Of a DNA stretch of 64,000 nt, positions 1 through 9,576 are shown in pieces. The notes below the pieces were generated by a model. That model had not been told where the DNA came from and made no database searches. It saw only the letters and a program-made list of their open reading frames with translations. This DNA comes from Anoxybacillus sp. J5B_2022 (GTDB lineage Bacteria; Bacillota; Bacilli; Bacillales; Anoxybacillaceae), in the NCBI RefSeq assembly GCF_026847645.1, contig NZ_JAPSMC010000003.1, forward strand, positions 1-64,000, read 5' to 3'. Position 1 is the first letter of the stretch. The number at the start of each line of letters is the position of its first letter. The translations under genes were made by a program, and so were the position numbers.

Positions 1-74
1 TTTACAGTATAATGATTCTCAGCTTACATACAATTTACCATGTTTCCAACCAAAATACAAAATGGGGAGAAAAA

Positions 75-1292
75 ATGAAAGCGGTCGGAATTGTCGTTGA
101 ATATAATCCGTTTCATAACGGACATTTGTATCATCTCGAACAAACGAAACAAAAAACAGGCGCCGATTGCATCATCGCTGTGATGAGCGGAAATTTTTTG
201 CAGCGTGGCGAACCAGCGCTCGTCAACAAATGGGTGCGAACGATGATGGCGTTGTCCGCAGGAGTCGATATCGTCATTGAGCTTCCTTACCCTTTTGCCG
301 TACAAGCAGCCGAGCGATTCGCAAGCGGTGCAGTCGCTTTGCTTGATGCGTTACATTGCAGCGAAATTTGCTTTGGAAGCGAACACGGCGAAATCGCACC
401 GTTTATCGAAACCGTCCATGCTTTGCAAAATCGAAAACACGAATACGACATGTACGTTCGTCAAGCGCTAAAAAAGGGACTTAGTTATCCACAAGCATTA
501 AGCGAAGCGTGGAAGCAGTTCGGGATCGCCGGCATTGATTTAACGAAGCCGAATAATATTCTCGGTTTTTCCTACGTGACAGCGATCTTTGAGCAAAAAA
601 GCAATATCGTTCCGCAAACGATTCAGCGAATCGCTTCCGGATATCACGATGAAACGTTTGCCCATCCGTCGATCGCCAGCGCGACAAGCTTACGAAAAGC
701 ATTAGGCGGTTCGTCGGAACAACTTGAAAACATTTCGCCGTACATCCCTTCCTATACAGAGCAGGCGCTGAAGCAATACCATTTGACTTATGGCATATTT
801 CATGAATGGGAACGCTACTTTCCCCTGTTGAAATATCGCCTTATGACAGCTGATACAAGCGAGTTGCGACGAATAGCAACTGTAGAGGAAGGACTAGAAT
901 ACCGCCTAAAGGAAGTGATTGCCGAAGCGGAAAGCTTTTCGCAATTCCTTCAGTCTGTTAAAACGAAACGATATACGTGGACACGATTGCAGCGAACGTG
1001 CGCCCATATTTTAACCAATTTTACGAAAGAACAAGCAGACGTCATCCAAAAGCCGACGTATATTCGCTTGCTCGGCATGAGTGACAATGGACGCCGCTAT
1101 TTACAAACAGTAAAAAAGACGCTTTCGCTGCCGTTAGTCACAAACATTTCGCGTTTGCACGATGATTATGTATATGCACAAGAAAAAAAAGCGGTCGCCG
1201 CCTATACCGCTATTTTCCCTGAACCGCTCCGCACGAAAGCAACGAAAGAAGAATATGCGACGACGCCGCTTTATTGGAGAGTTTGTAAATAG
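75..1292 (+). CDS. tmcAL: tRNA(Met) cytidine acetate ligase (YlbM/TmcAL)
   Basis: This enzyme activates acetate with ATP and acetylates the wobble cytidine of elongator tRNA(Met). The N-terminus [13 protein letters not shown] is the nucleotidyltransferase HxGH-type motif of the family, and the length of 405 aa is usual. The start at 75 follows GGGGAG; an upstream in-frame ATG at 12 has no ribosome binding site and precedes the conserved N-terminus. It is convergent with ylbL, and the last 22 nt of the two genes overlap, as expected for compact ends. The assignment rests on family recognition and on its position beside ylbL-ylbK-ylbJ, as in B. subtilis. Confidence 0.93.
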   Translation: MKAVGIVVEYNPFHNGHLYHLEQTKQKTGADCIIAVMSGNFLQRGEPALVNKWVRTMMALSAGVDIVIELPYPFAVQAAERFASGAVALLDALHCSEICFGSEHGEIAPFIETVHALQNRKHEYDMYVRQALKKGLSYPQALSEAWKQFGIAGIDLTKPNNILGFSYVTAIFEQKSNIVPQTIQRIASGYHDETFAHPSIASATSLRKALGGSSEQLENISPYIPSYTEQALKQYHLTYGIFHEWERYFPLLKYRLMTADTSELRRIATVEEGLEYRLKEVIAEAESFSQFLQSVKTKRYTWTRLQRTCAHILTNFTKEQADVIQKPTYIRLLGMSDNGRRYLQTVKKTLSLPLVTNISRLHDDYVYAQEKKAVAAYTAIFPEPLRTKATKEEYATTPLYWRVCK

Positions 1293-2284
1293 CGGAGCGC
1301 ATCAGCGAACGTATCTACCGGAACAATTTTCATTTTTGTTCCGATTTTTTTTGCGGTTTTCACCGCTTCACGATAGTTGGAGTTTTTCGCTCCTTTTTCG
1401 TTCGGCGCAAAGAAAATGTCTGCACCTGCTTCGTCAGCGGCCACGACTTTTTGCGAAATTCCGCCAATCGGCCCGACTTCTCCGCTCATGCTGATCGTTC
1501 CTGTTCCCGCAATTTTATGGCCTTTTGTAATATCTTCTTCGACTAATTGGTTATAAATTTCCAGAGAAAACATCAGCCCGGCAGAAGGACCTCCTATTTT
1601 TTCCGAGTCAATCTGCACGGGTGGCTGTGTTACCACGTCATAGTCGGTCATTGGCGAAAGACCTAGCCCAACTTGCTTTGACGCTTGCGGAAACGGTGCA
1701 AGCGCAAGCGTCGCCGTCTGCTCTTTTCCGTCCCGCTTCCATGTAATCGTGACACGGTCGCCTTTTTTCTTTTGTCGGACGTATTCGATCAACTGTTTGG
1801 AAGTGCTGACCGGTTTTCCATCGATGCGAACAATGCGATCCCCCACTTGCAAAACGTGATCTGCCGGCATGCCAGGGACAATACTCATGACATATACACC
1901 GCGCGGCTGATAAGTAACGGGTTTATGGGCGTGTTGATACGCCACCACAATGGCCGCTTCTTTTGATTCTTCCATGAGTTGCAACTGACGAAGCGTATAT
2001 TCCTCGTCTGTCTCTCCCTCTTGCTTAATCGCCTTCAGTGGGTAAAGCTCGTAGTACGGACGGATATGGGCGAGCAAATAAGCAGCAATATTGGCCCGCC
2101 CCATCCTTACCGTTGTCAACATAAGCCTCCCCTTGTCTCTATCACCATTTTCGACATGAACGAGTGGCTCTAGCGCTTGTGCTGCCCCCGGCATCGTTAC
2201 ATAATACGGAAGTTGGACAAAAACAACAAGCAGGCTAATAACAACCCCAAGCAAAAACGTGATAATATACGTTCTTTTTTTCAT
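1271..2284 (-). CDS. ylbL: YlbL, membrane-anchored PDZ Lon-like protease (SepM family)
   Basis: This is a serine protease with an N-terminal membrane anchor ([14 protein letters not shown]), a PDZ domain in the middle ([19 protein letters not shown]) and a C-terminal Lon-type domain. The Ser motif GGPSAGLMF and the Lys motif [16 protein letters not shown] form the catalytic dyad. In B. subtilis, YlbL is implicated in degrading the SOS cell-division inhibitor YneA. The chosen ATG overlaps the ylbK stop codon (ATGA), giving translational coupling; a longer reading with ATG at 2305 would start on the ribosome binding site. Length is 337 aa, close to the B. subtilis protein. Confidence 0.92.
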   Translation of the reverse strand: MKKRTYIITFLLGVVISLLVVFVQLPYYVTMPGAAQALEPLVHVENGDRDKGRLMLTTVRMGRANIAAYLLAHIRPYYELYPLKAIKQEGETDEEYTLRQLQLMEESKEAAIVVAYQHAHKPVTYQPRGVYVMSIVPGMPADHVLQVGDRIVRIDGKPVSTSKQLIEYVRQKKKGDRVTITWKRDGKEQTATLALAPFPQASKQVGLGLSPMTDYDVVTQPPVQIDSEKIGGPSAGLMFSLEIYNQLVEEDITKGHKIAGTGTISMSGEVGPIGGISQKVVAADEAGADIFFAPNEKGAKNSNYREAVKTAKKIGTKMKIVPVDTFADALRYLQTLQ

Positions 2285-3069
2285 AAATGGTGTGACTCCT
2301 TCCATTTTTGAATGGCGTAATGAATGGTGCTCATTTGTTTTCGCGCTTCTTCTTCCCCTATCTTAATAATTTCTTCCGTATGTGTAAACGCACGCGAGCT
2401 GTACTGTTCCACATGCGGGCGAATCATCACATCCGAAGCGTATTCACGATGGCGGACGAGCTCATCCTGTAAAATATCAATGCTTTGCAAAATGACATCA
2501 AAAATCGACGTAATGTTTCCGTCGGCTTTTACATGCGAAACATCGACGCCAATGACGAGATCCGCACCCATCTCCCGCGCCACTGAAACAGGGATGCGGT
2601 CAATTACCCCACCATCCACGAGCATCCGACCGTTAACGACTTCTGGAACGAAAATGCCTGGAATCGAAATGCTCGCCCTTACAGCTGTAGCAATATCGCC
2701 ATTTCGAAAAACGACTTTTTCCCCTTTTTGAATATCGGTCGCCACAATCGCAATCGGAATGGCCAGCTCTTCTATTTGTTTCCCTTTTGTTACTAAACGA
2801 ATAAATTCTTTAATTCGTTTGCCGGCGACTAGCCCCATTTTCGGAATGGTGAGATCGATAAAATCATTTCTCCGAAACGCTTTTGCTAATTTGTAAAGGC
2901 GATCGATTCCTAATCCACTTGCATACAACGCTGCAACGAGAGCGCCCATGCTACTTCCCGCTATATAATCAATCGGAACCCCTTCTTCTTCCAACACTTT
3001 GATTACCCCTAAATGGGCAAAACCTCTTGCTCCTCCAGATCCTAGCGCTAATCCAATTTTCGGCTTCAT
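2281..3069 (-). CDS. ylbK: YlbK, patatin-like phospholipase family protein
   Basis: This is a patatin/RssA-type acyl hydrolase. It has the oxyanion-hole motif GSGGARGFAHLG near the N-terminus, the nucleophile elbow GSSMG and the DGG motif (MLVDGGVIDRIP), so the Ser-Asp dyad is present. No signal peptide is seen, so it probably acts in the cytoplasm or at the inner face of the membrane. Substrate is unknown for this clade. It is translationally coupled to ylbL downstream and divergent from ylbJ. A good GGGAGG ribosome binding site supports the start. Confidence 0.9.
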   Translation of the reverse strand: MKPKIGLALGSGGARGFAHLGVIKVLEEEGVPIDYIAGSSMGALVAALYASGLGIDRLYKLAKAFRRNDFIDLTIPKMGLVAGKRIKEFIRLVTKGKQIEELAIPIAIVATDIQKGEKVVFRNGDIATAVRASISIPGIFVPEVVNGRMLVDGGVIDRIPVSVAREMGADLVIGVDVSHVKADGNITSIFDVILQSIDILQDELVRHREYASDVMIRPHVEQYSSRAFTHTEEIIKIGEEEARKQMSTIHYAIQKWKESHHL

Positions 3070-3118
3070 CCGCTTCCCTCCCTTTCAATCTGATGGTCTA
3101 AAATCGCTGGTTATACTC

Positions 3119-3147
3119 GTATATTAAACTATATGAGGTTGTACACC
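3119..3147 (+). promoter_or_regulatory. candidate sigma-E promoter of ylbJ
   Basis: GTATATT (3119-3125), 14 nt, then TGTACACC (3140-3147) partly match the sigma-E -35 and -10 elements. ylbJ is a sigma-E gene in B. subtilis. The -10 match is only five of eight positions, so this is tentative. Confidence 0.3.
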
Positions 3148-3173
3148 GACGAAGAAAAGAAAGGGGAGAAAAA

Positions 3174-4427
3174 ATGTCGCAGTCAGGGGGCAAAACTAAT
3201 ATGAGGGCCAAGCTCCACACCATTCTTTTAGCAATATGTGTCACCGTCCTTGCCTTTTCGCTTATTCGCTATCCGCAACAGTCGTTAGAAGCGTCGATTC
3301 GCGGTTTAAATATGTGGTGGGAAGTCGTTTTCCCGTCACTATTGCCTTTTTTTATCGTTTCCGAGCTATTAATCGGCTTTGGGGTCGTTCATTTACTTGG
3401 CGTATTATTAGAACCGTTCATGCGACCACTTTTTAACGTTCCTGGCGTCGGTGGGTTCGTTTGGGCGATGGGCATGGCTTCCGGTTACCCATCAGGAGCG
3501 AAACTAACTGCCCGCCTGTATCAGGAAAAGCAACTTTCGTTAATTGAAGCAGAACGACTTTCCTCTTTCACTAATTCATCGAATCCTTTATTTATTTTTG
3601 GGGCGGTATCTGTCGGCTTTTTTCATAACCCGCACCTCGGGATTATTTTTGCTCTGTCACATTATATCGGTAATGTGCTAGTCGGTCTGATCATGCGTTT
3701 TTACGGAAAAAGCAAGGAACAGCGAATCCCGCGAGCAAAACCTTACTCTTTTTCCGTCCGTTCCGCCTTTCGCACATTACATGAAGCGCGGCTAAAAAAT
3801 AAACAGCCGCTCGGAAAATTGCTCGGAGAAGCTGTCCGTTCGTCTGTTCAGACGCTATTGATGATCGGTGGATTCATTATTCTTTTTTCCGTCATCAATA
3901 AACTGCTATATATGATTCATGCCACCGAACATATCGCCCGGCTGTTCCAATATGCGTTTCACTTGTTTCAACTCCCGAAAGAGTTAAGCATTCCGTTCAT
4001 TTCCGGAATTTTTGAGATCACGCTTGGTAGCCAAATGATCAGCCAAGTCGATCAGGCAAGCCTATTGGAAAAAGCGATCGTCACTAGCTTCATTCTCTCG
4101 TTCGGCGGCTTTTCGGTGCAAGCACAAGTCGCAAGCATTCTTTCCGAAGCAAACATTCGTTTTCAACCTTTTTTTGTGGCGCGTATTTTTCACGGCGTGT
4201 TTGCTGCATTTTTTACATACGTTTTATGGACACCGCTTTATGTGCGCTCGCATCCAGTGGACGAAACAAAAGGAGCTGTTCCAGTCTTTTTAGCCAAACA
4301 AGCCCCTTTATGGCTTCATGAATGTTGGCGATTTTTAACGGAATACGGTCCGCTGGTGACGTTGCTATCGCTATGTATGTATGTGTTGCTCTTACTTAAC
4401 AAAGAGGCTGACTGGAAAAAACAATAA
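3174..4427 (+). CDS. ylbJ: sporulation integral membrane protein YlbJ
   Basis: This polytopic membrane protein belongs to the nucleoside-recognition/SpoVM-like 'Gate' membrane family and is needed for normal spore formation in B. subtilis, where it is made in the mother cell under sigma-E. Many hydrophobic segments span the 417 aa, with typical motifs such as SGYPSGAKL and FTNSSNPLFIFG. The start follows AAGGGGAG with good spacing. It is transcribed divergently from ylbK. Its 3' coding end forms the left arm of its own terminator. Transported substrate, if any, is unknown. Confidence 0.93.
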   Translation: MSQSGGKTNMRAKLHTILLAICVTVLAFSLIRYPQQSLEASIRGLNMWWEVVFPSLLPFFIVSELLIGFGVVHLLGVLLEPFMRPLFNVPGVGGFVWAMGMASGYPSGAKLTARLYQEKQLSLIEAERLSSFTNSSNPLFIFGAVSVGFFHNPHLGIIFALSHYIGNVLVGLIMRFYGKSKEQRIPRAKPYSFSVRSAFRTLHEARLKNKQPLGKLLGEAVRSSVQTLLMIGGFIILFSVINKLLYMIHATEHIARLFQYAFHLFQLPKELSIPFISGIFEITLGSQMISQVDQASLLEKAIVTSFILSFGGFSVQAQVASILSEANIRFQPFFVARIFHGVFAAFFTYVLWTPLYVRSHPVDETKGAVPVFLAKQAPLWLHECWRFLTEYGPLVTLLSLCMYVLLLLNKEADWKKQ

Positions 4428-4450
4428 CTCTTTCCAGTCAGCTTTTCTTT
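4407..4450 (+). terminator. ylbJ terminator overlapping its coding end
   Basis: A perfect 12-bp stem (GCTGACTGGAAA 4407-4418 with 4431-4442) is followed by a T-rich run. The left arm is coding sequence and the stop codon lies in the loop. Confidence 0.85.
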
Positions 4451-4607
4451 ATACGATAGGAAATTTTTCTGAATCGATGTCTAGCTGCGAACTAACATCC
4501 TCCTCCGCTCCGCTTTCTCTGTTCGATGTGTACGCACGTCTTCATCGAAAGCTTTTGTTTCCGTCGGATGTTTCCCTGGCTGCGCCAAGGACCGTTCTTC
4601 GCTTTTC
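4449..4607 (-). repeat. stop-codon-associated interspersed element, copy A
   Basis: Read on the minus strand this starts GAAAAGCGAAGAACG directly after the coaD stop codon and ends near 4449 with a TTTCCTATCG-type end. It contains a short hairpin around the CCAAGG/CCTTGG-like segment. The interior matches copy D (54371-54503) over about 110 nt, and its far end matches copy E (60488-60560). No coding capacity is apparent. Confidence 0.75.
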
Positions 4608-5674
<1,067 letters not shown>

Positions 5675-5762
5675 CTTTCACCACGTTTTCAAACGATTTG
5701 CCATCCTTATCCTATCATAAACTTTTGAATAATACCACTTTGTCATTTTTTTGCAAGTGGAT

Positions 5763-5791
5763 GTATACAAATCGCTTCGTTGGTCATAATG
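5763..5791 (+). promoter_or_regulatory. sigma-F/sigma-G type promoter of the CsfG-like RNA
   Basis: The -35 element GTATA lies at 5763-5767. The -10 element GGTCATAATG at 5782-5791 matches the sigma-F form GGNNANANTR in full, and its CATAATG core is close to the sigma-G form. The spacer is 14 nt to GG. It sits just upstream of a structured, terminated RNA. Confidence 0.7.
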
Positions 5792-5796
5792 AGTAA

Positions 5797-5967
5797 TGAC
5801 AACGTCCGTATGGATGTTGTTGCCAACCGCGGAGAAGACTTACGTTCCCCATAAGTTCTTCCTCCGGTTTCTCCTCTCCCTTTTCCTTTGGCTTATGCGT
5901 TCCTTTTTGATGCGCGGGAACAAATAAGCATCAAAGGTCCCTGCAGAAATCTGCAGGGATTTTTTTT
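5797..5967 (+). ncRNA. csfG: CsfG-like forespore small RNA
   Basis: This is a non-coding stretch of about 170 nt between a sigma-F/G promoter and a strong intrinsic terminator. From 5' to 3' it has a 9-bp hairpin (ACAACGTCC with GGATGTTGT, 5799-5820), a second nested stem (5825-5879), a long pyrimidine-rich tract with CCTCC and CTCCTC (about 5858-5885), an arm pair GTTCC/GGAAC inside GCTTAT/ATAAGC, and a competing TTTGATGC/GCATCAAA pairing. In B. subtilis the sporulation RNA CsfG lies between ylbG and ylbH(rsmD) and carries pyrimidine-rich motifs; this is the same side of rsmD. Identification is by position, promoter type and sequence character, not by alignment. Confidence 0.72.
5938..5967 (+). 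terminator. terminator of the CsfG-like RNA
   Basis: A 9-bp stem (TCCCTGCAG 5938-5946 with CTGCAGGGA 5951-5959) and AAAT loop are followed by eight T residues. Confidence 0.9.
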
Positions 5968-5968
5968 C

Positions 5969-6117
5969 GATAGGAAAGTATAAATTTTTCCAAATTGTTG
6001 TCTAGCTTCGGCTCCTAGCCCTCTTGTGCCAAACAACCTTCCTCCGTCGAAGCAAAAAGCGCTTCTCGTCAGAAGAGCGTTTGGCTTCGAGAGCTGGGCA
6101 GTTGCCTCCTCTTTTCT
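5969..6117 (-). repeat. stop-codon-associated interspersed element, copy B
   Basis: On the minus strand it begins AAAGAAAAGAGGAGGCAACTG immediately after the stop codon of the 6118-7512 gene and ends with a TTTCCTATCG end near 5969. The segment GCTTCGAGAGCT with CAGT-GCCTCC is shared with copy D, and the GTCTAGCTTCG segment with copy E. The interior differs from copies A and D. Confidence 0.7.
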
Positions 6118-7512
6118 TTATGGAGCCGCTTTGACGTAAATATCTCGTTCAGTCGTCCATACTTGGACAGGAAACCAATGCTGAATCATATCTGGACTCA
6201 TGTAAAGAGCGCCATTTATGTCGTAAATAATAATCGCAGGAGCACCAAACCGATCATTTCCCTTCATATAGATGGAAGAGTTGACGAAAAAGCGCCAACG
6301 GTTATTGTCCTTTTCAATAAATACCGCATCTCCTGAGCGTCTTACATGATAGCCTAATTGGCTCATCACTTCCGGAAACGGCAGAAGCATCGTTTCATTT
6401 TGCAACACCGCTTTTGCGCCTTTCAGCGGGACATCGTTCACATAGACATAACCTTCATTCGTAAAAACAAGCGATAGCGAACGTCCGTTTTTTAGCCAAT
6501 CTGTAAAATATGTAGTCGCTCCGGTGCGAGAAGCCGATAAAGCTTGGTCAAGCATAGATGGCGTCAACACTTCTCCACGATGCTTTAAAACAGAGGCAAA
6601 AAACGTTTTTTGTTCGTCTTTCGTCAACTTTTGTTGTATTTGTTGCCATACGGCTTGCGCTTGCGGAGTAATCGGCTGCTTTTGCAACATAAATGCCGTC
6701 AACAAATCTGCTACCAAGCTATTCATTTCACCGCTCGGTAAAAAATACGCCGCGTAATAAGCGCGCATATACGCCTCTTGAATCGATGAAAGCGAAGCTG
6801 CTTCTGGCACAACCGCTAACGTTGGCGACAAATACCGATCACCCCACGGTGACCAGACAAGCGTAAAAGAAGGAACGTCCGCCCATTTTGTCACTTTTTC
6901 CTTCATTTTCTTTTCCCTATATATTTCTACATTTCCGTATGCTTTTCGTAGTAGCTCTGCCGGCTGAAAATAGAGGGGAAACGAAGTGACTTGCTTCTGT
7001 GACCATGAATAAAGAATGAACGCTTCTTTTTTCATTCTTCCATCAAGCGGCGCACCAGCCAGCCACATTCCGTTTTTTACGTAGTCTGTAAGCTGAACGT
7101 AAAATTGTTGTAATTGCTTAGAAAAAATCACAACCGACCAGCGTTCAAGCCAAATCGTTTTTGACGATGGCAACGAAATCACATAATGAAAAACGAGCTG
7201 ATTATTCCCATTCATTTGCACGGACGACTTCCCGTTTCGGTCATATGCAAGCGGCTTTTGTTTGCTGCCAACCGTATATACGATTTGTTTCACGCCATTT
7301 GGTACGCGAATTTCATACGATGAAGCTGTGAGTCCTGTGACAGTTTGTGTAATTTCTAGTTTATTTTTTGATCGTTGGATATCAATTACATGAACTACCG
7401 GCGTACCATTCGCTTGATTGTTCTCCTGTTGGTAATCCTGCCATTGCATATACATCGCGCCGCCGCTAATGCCTAAAAATAGCACAATCATCAAAATAGC
7501 CGTCCGCATCAT
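6118..7512 (-). CDS. exported protein with C-terminal stalk-like (copper amine oxidase N-like) domain
   Basis: The 464-aa protein has an N-terminal signal anchor (TAILMIVLFLGISGGAM), a long region without a recognised fold, and about 110 C-terminal residues resembling the repeated stalk domain named after copper amine oxidase N-termini (YVNDVPLKGAKAVLQ, then MLLPFPEVMSQLGY). Such domains occur in Bacillaceae surface proteins; a catalytic function is not implied. The start is the first of two adjacent ATGs, 8 nt from GAGGG; a GTG at 7527 is the alternative. It sits between csfG and ylbG, where B. subtilis has no gene. Function unknown. Confidence 0.75.
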   Translation of the reverse strand: MMRTAILMIVLFLGISGGAMYMQWQDYQQENNQANGTPVVHVIDIQRSKNKLEITQTVTGLTASSYEIRVPNGVKQIVYTVGSKQKPLAYDRNGKSSVQMNGNNQLVFHYVISLPSSKTIWLERWSVVIFSKQLQQFYVQLTDYVKNGMWLAGAPLDGRMKKEAFILYSWSQKQVTSFPLYFQPAELLRKAYGNVEIYREKKMKEKVTKWADVPSFTLVWSPWGDRYLSPTLAVVPEAASLSSIQEAYMRAYYAAYFLPSGEMNSLVADLLTAFMLQKQPITPQAQAVWQQIQQKLTKDEQKTFFASVLKHRGEVLTPSMLDQALSASRTGATTYFTDWLKNGRSLSLVFTNEGYVYVNDVPLKGAKAVLQNETMLLPFPEVMSQLGYHVRRSGDAVFIEKDNNRWRFFVNSSIYMKGNDRFGAPAIIIYDINGALYMSPDMIQHWFPVQVWTTERDIYVKAAP

Positions 7513-7654
7513 GATGCAATCCCTCACTCAATTCGTTTCTTATCAATAAAGATACCAAAAAATAATCATCGTTTGTATAAAAACGTCGAATTTTGTTTAT
7601 CTTTTCCCAAAACAATGATAAAGTAGTGAGAGAAGCAGGAAAGGAGAGGGGTAC

Positions 7655-8044
7655 ATGATCCAACGGTTTATCGAGTTAGGAGAAGGATATTCGGATATTT
7701 ACGAATTAATTGAATTGGCAAAGGCAAACCGCCATCGCTTATCTGGACTATTCGCTCTCCATACAGTCAAAAACGGGCAAGCGGTCACTTCTTGTGCCGT
7801 TGTTCTTCACCCTACAGATCCCGGGGATTTTCAGCCTTTATATATTTGCCGTGAAGGCATTCCAAACCCTTACGTCAAACCGAACAAGCGCTTTGAACTA
7901 TTTGCACAATTGGCAAACGAACTAGGGATGGAAATTATTCATATGGAAGTGAAACCATCGACATTTTTCGCTGAAATCGATTTATATTACCAACATTTAA
8001 TCGGCATTATGCGCATGAACCGCTTTATCCCGCCATTGCAATAA
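7655..8044 (+). CDS. conserved hypothetical protein, 129 aa
   Basis: This is a soluble protein with no signal peptide or membrane segment. It begins MIQRFIELGEGYSDIYEL. I associate such proteins with Geobacillus-group genomes, where they have sometimes been labelled methylthioribose kinase, a label the length does not support; a DUF7147 assignment is possible but not checked. It has a clear AAAGGAGAGG ribosome binding site and a bidirectional terminator shared with ylbG. It is divergent from the stalk-domain gene. Function unknown. Confidence 0.75.
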   Translation: MIQRFIELGEGYSDIYELIELAKANRHRLSGLFALHTVKNGQAVTSCAVVLHPTDPGDFQPLYICREGIPNPYVKPNKRFELFAQLANELGMEIIHMEVKPSTFFAEIDLYYQHLIGIMRMNRFIPPLQ

Positions 8045-8045
8045 A

Positions 8046-8081
8046 AATAAGGCTGACTTTGCTCCGAAAGTCAGCCTTATT
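8046..8081. terminator. bidirectional terminator between the 129-aa protein gene and ylbG
   Basis: A perfect 15-bp stem (8046-8060 with 8067-8081) has a 6-nt loop. It lies just after the plus-strand stop and overlaps the ylbG stop codon. Confidence 0.85.
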
Positions 8082-8355
8082 CCATAGAATAGCCTAAATA
8101 TTTCTGTTCTTTTTCTTTCTCGCCTTTCGATTCAAAATCCATTTTTAAAAACGGACGATACGAAGGTTCTACTTTTTTTACAAACGGCAATGAGGCAATT
8201 TTTCGCATCAAATTATCGACCTCATCCATATTGCAATAAAGCACGACGTACTTCAAACGTTTCGACACATAATGAATGTTACCGAATTTGCGCAAATGTT
8301 TGCTATGCTTTAATGAATATAACCAAACAATCATTCCTTGACGTCTCGGAAACAT
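8077..8355 (-). CDS. ylbG: YlbG, UPF0298/DUF2129 family protein
   Basis: This 92-aa soluble protein of unknown function matches B. subtilis YlbG over its full length, as in [32 protein letters not shown] and [14 protein letters not shown]. It is downstream of ricF in the same direction with a 24-nt gap, the B. subtilis order. The annotation is by recall of the family; no enzymatic motif is visible. Confidence 0.93.
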   Translation of the reverse strand: MFPRRQGMIVWLYSLKHSKHLRKFGNIHYVSKRLKYVVLYCNMDEVDNLMRKIASLPFVKKVEPSYRPFLKMDFESKGEKEKEQKYLGYSME

Positions 8356-8379
8356 ACCTTTCTTTCCCCTTTTACCAAA

Positions 8380-8829
8380 TTACGTTCGACACCCACAGCT
8401 TCCCCCTGTACCACATCCTCCGGAGCAACCGGACAACGACGCAAAATACGGATTTCCTGTCGGCACTTTTACTTGCTCGGATACCGCTTTGCCGATCAAT
8501 ACACTAATTTCATCTAACAGCCGTTGCATTTCTTTTTCCGCTTTTTTAAACGCCGCTATCGTTTCGTGAAAATCAAGCTGCCGTTTAATTTCACGCGTTT
8601 CTTTCATAATCGTATGATAATCTGGATGATATTTACCAAAACGCTGCACTTCCTCATAGCGCTCTTTCGCCTTTGTAAACTGCGCGATTAATTTTTGAGC
8701 GGTATCATCACGTTTCAACTTCTTCCAGCAATGTCGGTAATGCTCCGCCACTTCCGACTCTCCAATCATTTTCCCTAACAACTCGGCTTTATTTAAAATC
8801 TCGAGCCGTTCGAGCGTGGCAACAATCAC
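8380..8829 (-). CDS. ricF: RicF (YlbF), RNase Y-associated regulator
   Basis: RicF forms the Y-complex with RicT (YaaT) and RicA (YmcA), which binds Fe-S clusters and steers RNase Y cleavage of mRNAs; it is also required for competence and sporulation. The family motif QRFGKYHPDYH lies in the helical core, and the Cys-rich tail CSGGCGTGGSCGC is the cluster-ligand region. I chose the GTG at 8829 because it has GGAGGTG upstream and gives exactly 149 aa, the B. subtilis length. A longer reading to 8931 would run through the upstream terminator. Confidence 0.93.
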   Translation of the reverse strand: MIVATLERLEILNKAELLGKMIGESEVAEHYRHCWKKLKRDDTAQKLIAQFTKAKERYEEVQRFGKYHPDYHTIMKETREIKRQLDFHETIAAFKKAEKEMQRLLDEISVLIGKAVSEQVKVPTGNPYFASLSGCSGGCGTGGSCGCRT

Positions 8830-8879
8830 GGCATGCACCTCCATTTTCATCATATCATGACAACCGTATAGAAGAAAAG

Positions 8880-8905
8880 AAGTCTGGCTTAAACGCCAGA
8901 CTTTC
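8880..8905 (-). terminator. terminator between the 126-aa exported protein gene and ricF
   Basis: AGTCTGGC and GCCAGACT form an 8-bp stem followed by TTCTTTTCTT on the minus strand, directly after the 8906 stop codon. Confidence 0.8.
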
Positions 8906-9286
8906 TTACGGAATATTGACTTCAAACTCATGCGCTACGCCATACTTCGTTGAATCGTTATGAACGAGTTCAAGACGCACTATATGCTTCCCTGACGGCA
9001 ATCCTCTAACAACAAAAGCAGCCGTAAATACTTCATTTACTTTTTGACCATTTACATAAACGTCAATATGTCCTTCCCCTTCTTTTTTATCGTGTACGCC
9101 CTTTTTAAAAGAAAAGTGGTCGACAACGCATTCAACAAATATATCTTTTCCACGTACCTCGTGCTTTACGTGCAGCGTTTGAGCAACAGGCGCGGCAACA
9201 ACGGGGACTGGTGGAGATGTTTTCCCGTTTGTCCACGCTGCCAATAGCCATAACAAAAAGACGCTAACCATTATTTTTTTTCCCAA
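8906..9286 (-). CDS. small exported protein, function unknown
   Basis: This 126-aa protein has an N-terminal signal sequence (VSVFLLWLLAAWTNG) without a lipobox Cys, then a short beta-rich domain (VYVNGQKVNEVF, GLPSGKHIVRLELVHND) that looks like an immunoglobulin-like or YtkA-like fold; this is a visual impression only. The start is TTG, 9 nt after GGGAG. It lies between ylbE and ricF, adjacent in B. subtilis, so it is an insertion in this lineage. It has its own terminator. Confidence 0.7.
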   Translation of the reverse strand: MGKKIMVSVFLLWLLAAWTNGKTSPPVPVVAAPVAQTLHVKHEVRGKDIFVECVVDHFSFKKGVHDKKEGEGHIDVYVNGQKVNEVFTAAFVVRGLPSGKHIVRLELVHNDSTKYGVAHEFEVNIP

Positions 9287-9331
9287 AAGACATCACTCCC
9301 TTATGGAGTAGTCTTTACCGTTTCAAAAAAA

Positions 9332-9565
9332 TTAATCGCGCATCGTTCGGAACATATGAAGCATGAGAGATGCCATTTCTAATGAATTGGCGATTTTTTC
9401 TACTTTGTGCGGAATCGTTTGTTCGTAATAATGAAGCGCCGCTCTTTCAAATTCATGAAGTTTATGCGGTTCGCGGGCAAGTGTGCGATACCATCGCGGT
9501 TGTTCACGGATAAATTTTTGCAACATTTTTTTCGATCGGATGTAGTGAATCACTTCTTTTCTCAT
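9332..9565 (-). CDS. ylbE: YlbE-like protein
   Basis: This 77-aa soluble protein belongs to the YlbE-like family, with the recognisable FIREQPRWYRTLAREP core. It is 11 nt downstream of ylbD and likely cotranscribed; ylbD is a sigma-E gene in B. subtilis. GAGGTCAGTTTC precedes the ATG. Function unknown. Confidence 0.88.
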   Translation of the reverse strand: MRKEVIHYIRSKKMLQKFIREQPRWYRTLAREPHKLHEFERAALHYYEQTIPHKVEKIANSLEMASLMLHMFRTMRD

Positions 9566-9576
9566 GAAACTGACCT

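Noticed and set aside
8830-8931. Extension of ricF upstream to 8931
   Set aside because: It runs through the upstream gene's terminator and stop; the GTG at 8829 gives the exact family length.
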